DNA from: Sabethes cyaneus
Taxonomy: Eukaryota; Arthropoda; Insecta; Diptera; Culicidae
Direction of reading: 5' to 3'
NCBI RefSeq assembly: GCF_943734655.1
Contig: NC_071355.1
Coordinates: 32,245,964-32,309,963 of the forward strand
Length of the DNA: 64,000 bases
Positions 22,020-34,200 of this stretch are shown here, piece after piece (the stretch's first letter is position 1; every line of letters begins with the position of its first letter). The translations under genes were made by a program, and so were the position numbers. Under the pieces are notes generated by a model. It was not told where the DNA came from, searched no databases, and saw only the letters and a program-made list of their open reading frames with translations.

Positions 22020-23779
22020 TGAACGTGATATTTGGTTGTAAATAGGACAACTGCCAAAGACATGGCGTCAAAATCATTATCGGAGACCTCAACGGTCAGG
22101 TTGGCCAGGAGGAGGATTTAGGACCGGTTATTGGAAAGTTCAGCACAAACCCGCTTACTACCGAAAACGGCCAACGACTCATTGACTTCGCCGCTACAAA
22201 AATATGGCCATACCAAGAACCAATTTCCGGTTATATCGGTACACCTGCAGATAACCACAAAAGACGGATTCACAAATCGACCACGTTTTGATTGTTGGAA
22301 GGCACTTCTCGGATATCATAGACGTTAGAACCTATCGGGGCGCAAACATGGATTCTGACTTTCCGTTCTTATCAGACATTCGGTAGCGTCGCCCGCCACG
22401 GTACAATCTGGAACGACTCAAGTTATCCGAGGTCACTACTGAGTACGGGCAATGCCTTGAGGCTGTGCTGCCGGATGAGGAAGAGCTAAATGAAGCCCCT
22501 CTTGAGGACTGCTAAGATTAGGGCGATTAGGATGGCGTTAGGGCAGCCATCAACAGCGCAGTGAAAGGTGCCGTTGGGTGCACTAAGAGGAGTCGACGTA
22601 ACGACTGGTTCGTAGAGGAATGCCAGAGATGTTAGACGAGAAGAATGCAGTGCGGAGGTTGATGCTGCAGTAGCGGACCCGTCAAAATGTGGCAGAATAT
22701 GGACAGAAACGAAGACATTTCCGGGATAAGAACGGCCGCCTGAAAGAAATAAAGTGCGAGAACGTGGGACAGCTGTATCCCTCTCTGGAAACGCGTATAT
22801 TCTACAAGAAACTGAACGTATCCCACAACGGCTTTGTGCTACGATCCGAAACATGTTGAGATAAAGACGGAGGTATCTTGTCGGATGAACGTGAGGTGAT
22901 CGAAAGGTGGAAGCAGAACTACAAACAGCATCTGAATGGCGCGGAGATGGAAAACCAAGACAGCAGGAGTAAGAACTAAATCAATACAGCGGATGATGGT
23001 GATGCGCTGATCCTCACAATAGGTGAAGTGACAGAGCACATCACGCAGCTCAAGAACAACAAAGCAGCTGGTAAAGATGGCATCGCAACGGAGCTTATAG
23101 GCCCGGATAAGTTGACTACCTGTCTGCACCGGCGAAATGTCAGGATCTGGAAAACGGAACAACTACCGGAGCAGTGGAAGGAGGGAGTATTTTCGCCAAT
23201 ATACAAGAAGGACGACAAGTTGAAATGTGAGAATTATCGAGTGATTATCATTCTCAACGCCTCCTATAAAGTGCTTTCTAAGATCATCTTTTGTTCATCT
23301 AGTTATCAAGCCGGTTTTTTGTACGGGCGATCGGCAACGGACCAAATGTGTGCAATGCGACAGATTCTCCAAAAGTGTCGCGAATACCAAGTCCCCACGC
23401 ACCATCTTTTCATAGATTTCAAGGCCGCCTACGATACTATCGACCGTGAAGAGCTATCCTATGGAAAGTTATAGACGAAAACGGCTTTCCCAGGAAGCTG
23501 ATAAGACTGACAAGACTAACTGAAGCCACGATGGGTGACGGTGCAGTGCTGAGCGAGGTTATCGAACGCGTTATCAAGCCCGTTTGAAAAACGCAGGGGA
23601 CTTCGACAAGGCGTTTGTATTCCCTGTCTCCTGTTCAACACCGCGCTAAAAGTTGTAATGAAACATGCACGTTTTAACACACGGGACACGCTCTTCAATA
23701 AATCTAGCCAATTGATCTATTTCGCTGACAACGTGGACATTGTCGGAAGAACGTTCCAGTCGGTTTCTGAGCAGTATAC
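22020..23779 (+). mobile_element. RTE retrotransposon, endonuclease C-terminus to RT, pseudogene
   Basis: Plus-strand frames give the endonuclease end (IIIGDLNGQVGQEEDLGPVIG, TENGQRLIDFAAT), then the RT: LKNNKAAGKDGIATELI, LPEQWKEGVFSPIYKKDDKL, CENYRVIIILNASYKVLSKI, YQAGFLYGRSATDQM, THHLFIDFKAAYDTIDREEL and a degenerate motif C (ISPADNVDIVGRTFQ-like) near 23,720. Many frameshifts separate them. The element stops at GTTTCTGAGCAGTATAC (23,763-23,779), which is repeated at 25,293-25,309, where the RT continues as KLKRVAV and VNTSKTNY. A second, minus-strand RTE is inserted between the two. Confidence 0.85.
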
Positions 23780-25292
23780 GTACTTTCCCAAGTAACACAC
23801 AAAACAAGTTAGAAAATAATATTTGTGGAAATTAGTCGCTTAAGCGTACTATAAACGTACTTTGAAAACATATGTCGTTATTATTAAGGTTTTGAGATGT
23901 TTTGGGATAACATGAATTTATTTGACAGCTCATATCTAATGTATAATGTTTGTTTTGTCAACATGTCAACATGAAGTTTTTATTACGTCACCATTACTAA
24001 ATTTAAACTACTGGAAGAACAAGTTGTAGCTTATGCTATAATAACGTTTTAAATTGGTATGAAATAACCTGATACATACTTCTTTCAATTCTTGTTTCAT
24101 TAGACTTAAGTTTTTTGCGCTTTTCAAGTAATAGAGAAGTTCTGATATATGTAATATTATACTATTCGATAACAAGCTGTGTTGCTTGGGTTACTTACTT
24201 TAGTGGCAACGATCAGTTCCTGCGCCGATTGAATCCAACGGATAGTCCTCCGCAGCCTGCCACATTGCACTACCATAGTGAAGGTAGCATATTTACATAC
24301 TTGGTACAGCTCGTGATTCATGCGTCTACGCCACACTCCATTTTCCATTTTGCCACCAAGCATAGATCGCAGAATTTTACGCTCAAAAACCCCAAGCACT
24401 CGTCGATCAGCTTCCTTTAGCGCCCATGATTCGTGTCCGTAAAGGGCCACCGGGAGAATTAGTGTTCTGTAGAGCGCCAGTTTTGTGCGAATTTGCAAAC
24501 TACGGGACTTCAGCTGGCTACGTAATCCGTAGAAAGCCCGATTTGCGGCTGCAACTCGTCGTTTCTCTTCGCGGCTTACATCGTTGTCCGGATATGAATA
24601 ATATCGTTCTCCATCTAACTCCACCTCGGCACCAATACCACTTGGGCTCCCACGTTCTCTACCAGCAATCGTATACTTCGTTTTGGCGGTGATAATGGTA
24701 AGTCCCAATCTCGCCGCTTCCCTTTTAAAAGGCCTGAAGGCCTCTTCCACTGCTCTACGGTTGATTCCGATGATATCAACGTCATCCGCAAAACCAAGAA
24801 GCATGTGAGATTTCTTGATGATAGTTCCATTCCTTTCTACGTTTGCCCTTCGTAATGCACCTTCCAAGGCAATGTTGAATAGCAGGTTAGAGAGTGCATC
24901 CCCTTGCTTCAGTCCATCCAACGTCACGAAAGCAGCTGAGGTCTCACCCGCTATGCTTACGCATGACTTGGATCCGTCCAGCGTCGCACGAATCAGCGTA
25001 ACTAGTTTCGTCGGAAAACCATGTTCTAGCATTTTCTGCCACAGCTCATTTCGTTTAACTAAATCGTACGCCGCTTTAAAGTCCACAAACAGATGGTGTG
25101 TCTGCAAGTTGTACTCCCGGAACTTGTCTAGCATCTAATCCGTCGTGAAGTAACCCTCACGAAAACCAGCTTGGTACTCGCCGACGAAGGGCTCCGCTAA
25201 TGGTCTCAGTCTGCAGAACAGGATACGGGAAAGCACCTTGTAGGCAGAATTGAGCAATGTAATTCCTCGATAGTTTTTACACTCCAGTCGAT
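23780..25292 (-). mobile_element. RTE retrotransposon, 5-prime truncated, longest intact RT frame of the window
   Basis: The frame on the minus strand from 25,134 down to 24,157 encodes 325 residues. It includes motif A (LFVDFKAAYDLVKRNELW), motif B (GLKQGDALSNLLFNIALEG), motif C (LLGFADDVDIIGINR; FADD at 24,781-24,792), KTKYTIAGRERGS, the C-terminal YGHESWALKEADRRVLGVFE and VWRRRMNHELYQV. The fingers upstream are broken by a stop just before MLDKF. The element ends in a TAAAGTAAGTAA tail near 24,195 and is bounded by a 17-bp direct repeat, GTTTCTGAGCAGTATAC, at 23,763 and 25,293. This is the expected footprint of target-primed insertion. A MITE sits in the tail. Confidence 0.85.
23787..24193. 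mobile_element. CCCAAG-type MITE inserted in an RTE tail
   Basis: Ends are inverted: CCCAAGTAACACA on the left and, on the minus strand, CCCAAGCAACACA at the right. TACTT lies at both sides (23,782-23,786 and 24,194-24,198), a possible 5-bp duplication, though the repetitive tail makes this uncertain. The interior is AT-rich without a frame. Confidence 0.65.
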
Positions 25293-26110
25293 GTTTCTGA
25301 GCAGTATACTAAACTGAAACGAGTAGCAGTGAAGGTTGAATTAGTGGTGAATACGTCTAAAACTAATTACGGGCACGAAACGATTTCCGGGGGATTTAGG
25401 ATACAGAACAGTTACCGGAGGACTGGAAAGATGGGGTTATCTTGAGAACTATCGAGCGATGATCGTTCTCAATGCCGTTTACAAAGTCTGTCCCAAAGCA
25501 GTTTCCGCCGTCTCTCACCACTTGCGAACAGATTTATAGGAACTTATCAAGCCGTCTATCGTCGAAAGTCGATCTACAACGGCTACAAATATTTACGCTG
25601 CGGCAAATCCTCTAAAAGGACCCACCGTTTGTTCGTTGACTTCAAAGCCGCATATGATATGATACCATCGACCAAAAAGAGCTATGAAAAATCATGGACG
25701 ATAACGGGTTCCCCTGGAAGCTCATCAAACTGATTCGATCTACGATGGATGAAGCATAGTGCTGTGTTTGGATTTCAGGTTGATTACATGGCTATTATCG
25801 ACAGGACATCTGTGACGGTGGCTGAACAGTACACCAGGCTAAAACGCGAAGCAGCAAAGATTGGGTTAAAGATAAATACGTCTAAAATAAAGTACGTACT
25901 GACCGGCGGAGCCGAGGCCGACCAATGCCGCTTGGGCAGTAAGGTAACGATTGATGGCATGAATTTGAAGTAGTCGATAAATTTGTTTACCTTGACTCAC
26001 TTGTAGAGGCATCAGCCATGAGATTCGGAGGCGTATAAGGCGTAAGTTGTGCTCACTCTACACGTTTTCAATAAGCTCAAACCACAGAAATTCGCCACCC
26101 GAAAATCTTC
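25293..26110 (+). mobile_element. RTE fragments, plus strand, heavily decayed
   Basis: 25,293-25,384 completes the interrupted plus-strand RTE. From about 25,390 a second plus-strand copy begins at TEQLPEDWKDGVI and runs through ENYRAMIVLNAVYKV, a broken motif A (VHRLFVDFKAAYDMI-like, several shifts) and HSAVFGFQVDYMAIIDRTSV, then REAAKIGLKINTSKIKYVL and QCRLGSKVTIDGMN. Motif C is lost: the sequence reads GFQVDYMAII where FADDMDII-type residues are expected. Not functional. Confidence 0.75.
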
Positions 26111-26433
26111 GATCCACACATAGACTCGTACCTTTTTCCTCACTCACTGGCCCAAAGCCTGAATGACCAGATTACTGGCAAATATAGGAAACCGGAGGGT
26201 GGGTACTTACCTTGTATTTCCACCACACTGGTTAGCGAAAACTTGCTCCTAATGATAAAACGACACTTAGCAAATTTAGCTAACCCTAAACGTCTCACGT
26301 TAAGACACAAACCTTTTCTAACATGAAATAACACAAAGCACACACTCCGATTTCGTTCACAGATCAGTTTAAAATGAACAAGCGAAATTTGGTTAGAAAC
26401 CGAATATTTGATCAATAGCGAATTTTTGCGATT
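26111..26433. other. Short noncoding spacer
   Basis: About 320 bases between RTE copies. No feature recognised. Confidence 0.4.
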
Positions 26434-29020
26434 ATACTTAGGTGGCTTGCCGTCCTAAGACAAAGCCTGTTGAATAAAGTTTCTCCATGTAATTCGGTTG
26501 AGGGCTACCGCTCTCCAATTCCTCAGACACCGAGTACTCTCCGCCAGATCTCGCTCCACCTGGTCTAACCATCTGGCTCCCTGCGCTCCTGGTCGTCTTG
26601 TTCCTACCGGATTTGAGGCGAACACCATCTTTGCAGGGTAGTTGTCCGGCATTCTTGCAACATGCCCTGTCCATCGTATCCGTCCAGCTTTAGCCACCTT
26701 CTGGATACTGGGTTCGCCATAGAGCTGTGCGAGTTCATGGTTCATTCTCCGCCTCCATACTCCGTTTTCCTGTACGCCGCCGAAGATCGTTCTTAGCACT
26801 CGTCGTTCGAAAACTCCAAGCACTCGCAGGTCCTCCTCGAGCATCCATGTTTCATGCCCGTAGAGAACAACCGGTCTAATAAGCGTCTTGTACAGGGTGC
26901 ATTTTGTACGGGGACTTAGTCTGCTCGACCGCAATTGCTTGTGGAGCCCATAGTAAGCACGACTTCCGCTGATAATACGCCTCCGAATCCCACGGCTGGT
27001 ATCATTGTCCGCCGTTACCAGTGAGCCAAGGTAGACAAATTCATCGACTACCTCAAACTCATCGCCGTCGATCAATATACTACTGCCCAAGCGGTGTCGT
27101 TCGGCCTCGGTTCCGCTGGCCAGCATGTACTTTGTTTTAGACGTATTTACCTTTAACCCATTCTTTTCTGCTTCGCGCTTTAGCCATCTTTCCACTCCTC
27201 CGGTAGCTGTTCCGTATCCCAAATTCTAGCAATTAGTCGGTGCAGACAAACGGCCAGCTTTTCTAGTCCCATTTTAATAAGCTCCGCTCCGATGCCATCT
27301 TTTCCAGCGGACTTGTTGTTCTTTAGCTGCATGATGGCCTCCTTAACTTCGCCTATCGTTGGGGCTGGCACCTCTTCCCCGTTTGTTGCACCGTCGAAAT
27401 CGCTTTCCCCGCCGCCATGGTTCTCCGCCTGGGCGCCTTTCATGTGTTCGTCGAAGTGCTGCTTCCACCTATCGGTCACCTCACGATCGTCCGTCACAAT
27501 ACTGCCAGTCTTATCCCGACACATTTCGGCTCGCGGCACAAAGCCTTTGCGGGCTGTTCAGTTTCTGGTAGAACTTTCGCGTTTCCTGAGAACGATGCAG
27601 CCGCTCCAAATCTGTATATTCCTGCTCTTCCAGGTAGCGCTTTTTCTCCTGAAAGATTTGGTTTCGCTGCATCTTCTTCTGTTTGCGTCTTTCCACGTTC
27701 TGACGTGGCATTGCGCATCTTGGCCGCCCGCGCAGCGTTCTCCTCATCCATCACCCTCATACATTCATCGTCAAACCAATCGTTCCGCTGATTGATTGGC
27801 CACCAGAGGTGGCATAAACCGCAACGCAGACCAAAAGACACACATTCTTAAACAACACAACACTCGCCATGCGGTGTGTGTTCGCCCACAAATTCCCTTC
27901 AGTGTCTCTTTTGCTAAACACGCTCTTTCGTGTTTAAGCGCACCAAGAAAAGGCAGCCGCAAACGCAGAGTGATAAATTTGCTGCGTGCTTTACCACACC
28001 AAGAGCCGCACTCTGCGCGGCTGGATTGTACACCCTGCGCTGGGTCAGTTGAAGTGGTGTGATTAAAAAAAAGCATTTTTACTGTTGCGGTGCCTGATCC
28101 GTACTAACTTAACATAGACCATATTAGTTGTTCAGTGCAGCGTGTATTTTCACTTTTAAAAGGGCAGAAAATTTGTAAATACAAAACAATTTTTTTGCGC
28201 AATTCCGCACGGAGTGTGGCAAAGGGCAGCACCAAGTGCTGTTTATCACTCACTGGGCGATTTTCACCGAGTGCTGTTGTTCGCTCCCACTCCGCTTTCG
28301 CTCGTACGCTGTGTGCATATTAGCTGTAGAGGTGTGTTGCCGAATCGCTCTGTGCGACAAGGCATAATATTGGAACATTGGGCGCATAGTGTGAGCGAAT
28401 GACAGCCCTGTTGGCCACCACCCAATCACCCGTTTCCGCATCTCGCCCATCACTATGAAAGCTGTACCCAGCTCATGTGTGTTGCCGCAGCTCTGGTAGA
28501 TGGTATGTCCATCTCTGAACGTACGTACCGTTGAGCTCTTCCAGCACACCTGCAGCGCTACGACGTCGAACTTGCGGCTCTTCAATACGTCGGAGAGCAC
28601 TCGAGTGCTCCCTTGGAAGTTGAGAGATCGGCAGTTCCACGTCCCGAGTTTCCAATCCATAGTCCTTTTTCGTCGCGTGGGTCTATTCCGATTGTTCCAG
28701 TAAGAATATATTTGTTCTTCGTTCCATGCTTTAGTATTTTTCGTGGTGACGGCTTGCAAAGCCTGCTACACCAACCCCCTGTTTCGCCGGAGGGCCAACG
28801 AAGCTCGAAAGAGCCCTCCTTTCCTGTCAGCATACGACCTTGGCTTCCACCGGGGTTGGTTACCCGATCTCCACCAAAGTTGCTCGTATCCCGGCTGGTA
28901 CCACGAGGCGGTAGGAATAGGAGTTGCTGAATAAGAGGCTATGAACCACTGTAGGGTCTATTTTATGCCTACACGTGCACAAGGCACCGACGGTACGCAT
29001 TATTCAGCCGTTTACCAGCC
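26434..29020 (-). mobile_element. RTE retrotransposon spanning 5-prime leader to 3-prime end, with RT core deleted
   Basis: From 5-prime to 3-prime on the minus strand: the leader (29,020-28,760) shares a block with 7,195-7,445. The endonuclease start (WKLGTWNCRSLN, KFDVVALQVCW, GTAFIVMGEMRKRVIGWWP) follows, then an anomalous 600-bp segment, the linker (QRNDWFDDECMRVMDEENAA), the fingers (NKSAGKDGIGAELIK to LPEEWKDG) and the C-terminal domain (LKREAEKNGLKVNTSKTKY, YGHETW, RRMNHELAQLYG, FIQQALS). The fingers join the C-terminal domain directly near 27,182, so motifs A to C are deleted. The C-terminal frame 26,455-27,222 is otherwise open. It is the closest relative in the window of the copy at 2,563-4,470. 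Confidence 0.85.
27809..28408. mobile_element. 600-bp insertion in the RTE endonuclease, family unknown
   Basis: The segment interrupts the RTE at the WWP codons. The 10-base sequence TTGGCCACCA precedes it (27,799-27,808), and a near-identical copy follows it at 28,409-28,418. It lacks coding frames with domains. On the minus strand it starts near TGTCATTCGCTCACAC and ends near GGTTTATGCCA, so a solo LTR is conceivable, but the flanking repeat would be long for one. The rest of the endonuclease is also missing, so a deletion with filler DNA is possible. Confidence 0.45.
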
Positions 29021-30075
29021 ATAAACTCAAAGTAAAAATGCCTAAAATCCATGTTTTGTTTTGCTCGATTAAAAAATTCTCTTTGTTTTTTTTACCAAAA
29101 TGCTCCTCAGGTCAAGTATTTTGTTTGAATCATTGCATAATTTAAGTAGGTTCGGGGGCATTTTTTGTATGGAAAACCGGCTAAACCCTTTGGTGAAAAA
29201 ATATTGAAAGATAAAAAAAATACGCCTATTTTAGTAAATTATCGGGTGCTAAAAATGATATAGACCTTAGAGGGGTTAAAAGAGTAAATTAAAAACATCA
29301 CGTTTTTAAGTTCCCTGCCTTGACCAAAAATAAATACGTCACCAAAGGACAATTTTCATTACTTCTTTATGAATCATCAACAACTTCCTTTACTTAGAAC
29401 ACAGAGAAAAGTAGAGTTTTTATTGATTCATAATTGTGGGAATATACATTATTCCCCACAATTATAGATCATATATATTTTGTTTGATGTCCTAGTTTTT
29501 TGTGAAACAACTAGTAATATTGCGGTATTTTCTGTTGAATACTAATTGAATGTAATAAAAACTTTCATTGTTATGGGTTTCGTGGTTGACAATCAACCAA
29601 AAAACACCTTATGATAATGGAGCTCTTTCTTGGCGTAAGTCAGTAAAACGCGATGAAATCGAACTGCAAAAGATTTCATCAAATAAATCCACCTCTCAAG
29701 TAACACATGGTGAAGTCAACAAGTGCACCACTGTTTAAAAGAGTGTATAAACAATTAAACTACACATAAAAAATAGTTGAAATCAAGTTGAATGATAATT
29801 TTGCTTTAACAGAGTTTTTAAATCAATGTTGATCCATAACTGTGGGTTACCCACAATTGTGGAGTGACAGTAAATTAACATTTTATTCTCATTTTTAAAA
29901 TCTTCCGACGAAAATAAATAAATTGTCAGGCTATTAAACTATTCATGGGAATAGCATAAAGATGTTTTGGAACATTTTTCTTTGGAGAAAATCAGCATAG
30001 CTTAAGTGTTCGAAATTTGATTTGGTACGTGTTTCGCCTACGACTTGATGGTTTCATCAGTGTCAATTATGCTCT
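29021..30075. other. AT-rich noncoding DNA
   Basis: No gene. Short inverted words (ATAATTGTGGGAA / TTCCCCACAATTAT at 29,430-29,465) and a second TAACTGTGGGTTACCCACAATTG near 29,840 suggest small MITE relics. A motif shared with 7.1 and 48.2 kb lies at 30,024-30,060. Confidence 0.4.
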
Positions 30076-31345
30076 CTGTTTTTATTTATTTATTTATTTA
30101 TTTATTTATTCAACATCAACAGACTACAATTGTCCTAATGATGGTTTCTTATACTATTACTAATCACACAGTCAAAAAATTACAAATATACACAGATTTT
30201 CTTAAACGTCATTGATAGAGAAAAACACAGAAAAGTTTCGGCGAATAGTTTCACGTGACAGATTAAAATCAAAGACAGCGGCAACTCTATTGAAGACTCC
30301 GGTCATAGCACTATTTTGTCCATAGTCCATAGGTGCGTTGAAATGGTAGTCGCAGCATTGCGTCATTCCGCAGTGTCTTGGAACGTACATTCAGATTAAT
30401 CGTACCCAAAATGGCAGGACAATCGATTCTTCCCTGCAACATATAGGCAGCAAACAAAGCTCTCGCGACGTTCCTTCGCACCTGAAGTGTCTCCAAATGG
30501 ATCAACCGGCATCGTCTCGCGAAACTCGGCAATCGGAACGGATCTCGCCAAGGTAGATGACGGAGCGCAAAACGTAAGAAGCGGCGTTGAATCGGCTCAA
30601 TCCTAGCAATTCCGTTTTGGTAATACGGATGCCAAACGATGGAACCGTATTCGAGAGTCGAACGGATGAGTGAGCAGTATAATGCCTTAAGACAATACAC
30701 GTTGGTGAAGCCTTTGCGATGCGGAAGACGAATCCTAGAGTTCTGGATGCTTTGTCCACAATGTAGGAAATGTGTCGTCTAAAGGATAACTGACTGTCCA
30801 AGATAATGCCAAGATCTTTCACTTGGTCGACACGTTGGATTTCAGTACCAACGAGCTTGTAGTTGAAAATCACTGGTTGACGGATTCGGGCGAAAGAAAT
30901 AATGGAGCATTTTTCAGGATTCACGTGCATGCAGTTCAAGGTACACCAATCCATAAAGGTGTCAAGCTCTCGTTGAAGACGGATTGCATCGACATTGGAG
31001 CGAATCCTCAAGTAAATCTTCAGATCATCGGCGTAGGATAAACGAGGGCCTTCAAGAACGTGGTTGACATCATTAAAGTATAGCAGGAAGATTAACGGTC
31101 CCAAATGACTGCCTTGTGGGATTTCAGACGAAGCCGAAAATGCATTAGATTAAAAGCCTTCAACCGTCACAATCAGTTTACGACCTACGAAATAGGAATT
31201 AAACCAACGCACTTCCGCTGATACCGAGTCTTTCCAATTAGGCATTTGCAATAGCATGATTCATTTTGTCGAACGCCGCAGATAAATCAGTATAGATGAC
31301 GTCCGTTCTACACTTATTGACGATTTTGGTCAAAATGGGTTGGCT
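30076..31345 (-). mobile_element. Jockey/CR1-like non-LTR retrotransposon, 5-prime truncated
   Basis: Minus-strand RT from motif A to the C-terminus: VIYTDLSAAFDKMNHAI, PQGSHLGPLIFLLYFNDV, LSYADDLKIYLRI (YADD at 31,024-31,035), VDQVKDLGIILDSQLSF, YCLKALYCSLIRSTLEYGSI, RRFLRFALRHLPWRDP. The frame shifts near 30,720, 30,500 and 30,350. The 3-prime end carries a clean (AAATA/AAAT)n tail at 30,079-30,110. It is related to the fragment at 55.6-56 kb. I cannot settle the clade between Jockey and CR1/I-like by eye. Confidence 0.85.
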
Positions 31346-33530
31346 ACAAATCAATGGTCAATGGAAACTCTCGATTTCTTGGTTTGGTCTTGCTTAACGA
31401 AGCCGCAACATCCGTCTGCTTTGGGGGTTCTGTTGAATCTCCCAACGCCGATTTTTTTCGAGGATCCCTTTGGAAATGATGGTACACTGTGCCTTCGACG
31501 AGCTGATTGTGTTGTAATTGACGTTGATGATGACGCCGTCGAATATTTACAGCAAACTGGAATGCTGTCAAATTGAGGTAAGTGATCCCTTGATTCAGCA
31601 CGAAATGTACCATAACGCAATGTCAATCGATATCAACATTACAACATATCGAAGCAATACCACTCGAGAACAGGGTGACACAAAAATTAGTTTAAATTTA
31701 CGACATGCTAATTTTGCCGCAATTTCTGACGAGCTTTCGCATATCGACTGGCAATATATTTTCATTCCCCCTGACTTATTTGATGCCCCTCTAATGAAAC
31801 CGATAACTGACGAAACGATTAATTTTGTTAATCATTTTGATACATTTGACCGTGTGGACAATAATTATTTTCTGGTAGAAAAGGCACTGGATTTCAACGT
31901 AACAGCATTTTCCATGCAGTATATAAAGTTCTATCCCGGCATTGCGCAATAATTGGTAAACGTGAGTTAGCAACCAATTGTCCCGCATGGTTTGACGGTG
32001 AAACAATCTCGCTACTAAAACGAAAGAAAAAGTTGTGTAATAAATTCAGAAAAAGTAGGCTACTTTCCGACGATTTGGCATATAGGCAAGTTCGTGATGC
32101 TTTTAAATCCAGCAATAGAGCACAACATAAACTATACATGGAAAGGTTGCAAAGGGACATACAGCTCAACCCGAAGACCTTTTTTAATTCGAAGCGTCAG
32201 GACAAAGGACTGCCGATAAATGTTCTGTATAAAGACAATAAAGCCGGAAATGCACTTGAAGCAGCTGAGTTGTTCTCTGAGTTCTTTAGAAATGTGTTTA
32301 ACACCAATCCAAGGTAAGGATACCCTGAACCTCCGTTATCAGATCCAACACCAGCAACATTCGAACTATCGTTGACAGACATTCGTAATGCGATTTTGTC
32401 TTTAGATACTTCTAAATCCAGAGGGCCTGACAGAATTCCGAATGCTTTGTTGAAATGTTGTGTAGATGGTTTATTAGCTCCACTACACAGCCTATTCAGT
32501 GCCTCATTAGAAACAGGTTCATTCCCAAAGTTATGGAAGATCTCGCACATTACACCAATTCACAAAAAAGGTTCTAAGCTGCCGGTTGAGAACTACAGAG
32601 GAATTGCCATTCTCTTGACCTTACCTAAAATGTTTGAATCTCTGGTGTATGAGCAATTGTATCTTGTAATTGAACCAAAAATTTCAAGTTTTCAACATGG
32701 TTTCCTTAAAAACCCTCAACGTTAACGAATCTGGCAGAATTTGTCTCGAGAACTGCGCAATGGATGATGGATGGCTATCAGGATTTCAGGTGGATATAAT
32801 CTACACCCATATGTCGAAGGCGTTTGATGTAATTAAGATAGTTGCGATTACAGCTGTGTTACCAAAATATGGAATAGGCGGAATGAATCTTCAGTGGATA
32901 GACGATTATTTAAGAAACCGATCGCAATTTGTCAAGATTGATAAAAGCAAATCAATGTCGTATCCGGTTTGGTCTGGTATACCCCAAGGGAGCCATCTTG
33001 GACCTTTACTTTTCGTAACTATCATGAACGAGCTTCTGAAACTACATCCCCATGTTTACGTCCTAATTTATGCCGACGATGTTAAGATTTTTCTCCCAGT
33101 AAAATGCATGAAAGATCGTCGCATACTTCAAGATAGCGTCGATCGGTTCGTCGGCTTTTGCGAAATGTTTGGTCTCAAAGTGAATACAACGAAGTGTAGC
33201 GTGGTTTCGTTCACTCGAAAACCAAACAAATTGTTGTTTGAGTATCTAATAGAAGGTGACGTAATTCCTAGAAGGGATTGTGTATGCGATCTTGGAGTAG
33301 AAATAGACAGTGAGCTCAACTTTGTTCGTCATGTTGAAAAGATAGTGGCAAAAGCAAATTCACTGTTTGGTTTAATCAAACGTCTTAGTGGAGATCTGAA
33401 TGACCCGTATACCATCATTACTCTATACAATTCCTTAGTACGCAATGGTATTGAATAATTAGTTTTAATTATGATAACGGGCGATGCCTGCAACCGGTTA
33501 ATCAATAAATAAATAAAATAAACAATCTTG
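31346..33530 (+). mobile_element. Jockey-like non-LTR retrotransposon, endonuclease end to RT, pseudogene
   Basis: Pieces in order: the endonuclease tail (CNSLDLL-like; FEDPFGNDG), a linker (FDGETISLLKRKKKLCNKFR, SELFSEFFRNVF-like), fingers (LDTSKSRGPDRIPNALLK, PVENYRGIAIL), QHGFLKNP, motif A (YTHMSKAFDVI), motif B (WSGIPQGSHLGPLLF), motif C (LIYADDVKIFLP; YADD at 33,069-33,080) and the C-terminal LGVEIDSELNFVRHVEKI. Motif A has histidine where the catalytic aspartate should be (YTDMSKAFD is usual), so activity would be lost. The frame is closed near 33,458 before the usual C-terminus, and the tail is ATAAATAAATAAAATAAAC. Confidence 0.85.
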
Positions 33531-34200
33531 AACGCGATAACTGAAATTGTGCCTGACGCCCACTCGCCTCCAAAGTCTTCTTGGCCGAACAATCACCTAC
33601 GCAAACTAAAACGGTTGATGGCTAGAGGTCTACGAAGACACTGACGGGGTCGTTCGCATCTTACAAAACAGGAATTCAACCGTGCGAGTAATGTCTACAA
33701 GCAACTCAACAGATTTTTATACGACATGTTCTCGTTACGCAATCAGAAAAATCCTCATTTATGTTCCCTGTCCACAAGAAAGAAACATTCGGAATTACAG
33801 GGGTCTCCTCATGCCCTTAAAAGTATTTTTTAAAACGCTTAAAAGCATTATTCTGCTCATGCAAGAATACCCCATTTCAAATGCTCAGCATAGATTCTAT
33901 CTTAAGCGGTCTGTTGTGACAAATTTGAGGAAATTTGTACCATTTTGCGTTCGCACAATAGCCAACGGTGGACAAGTTGATGCTGCCTACACTGATCTCA
34001 AGGCAGCATTTGATCGAGTGAATTACGGAGAAACTTCTAGTCTTCAAATCCTTGAATTGCCGGTGCAGATCCTATTTGATAACTTTACGTTAAGATCAAA
34101 GCTTCTCGTTCAGAAGTGTTTACGAATGTTTCAGGCGTCCGTCCCCCAGCGAATATTCTTTGATCCCGGTTTAAATTCCGATTTTTTGGTGTACTAGTGC
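33531..34200 (+). mobile_element. Jockey-like RT fragment
   Basis: Plus-strand frames give a linker (LRKLKRLMARGLRRH, FNRASNVYKQLNRFLY), then ISNAQHRFYLKRSVVTNL, VRTIANGGQVDAAYTDLKAA and FDRVNY, which is motif A of a Jockey-clade RT. Several frameshifts occur, and it ends before motif B is complete. It abuts the previous element with no visible duplication. Confidence 0.7.

Noticed and set aside
24115..25138. Plus-strand frames of 88-107 codons within the minus-strand RTE
   Set aside because: Antisense shadows of the RT frame.
27292..27795. 167-codon plus-strand frame
   Set aside because: Antisense of the RTE linker and finger region.
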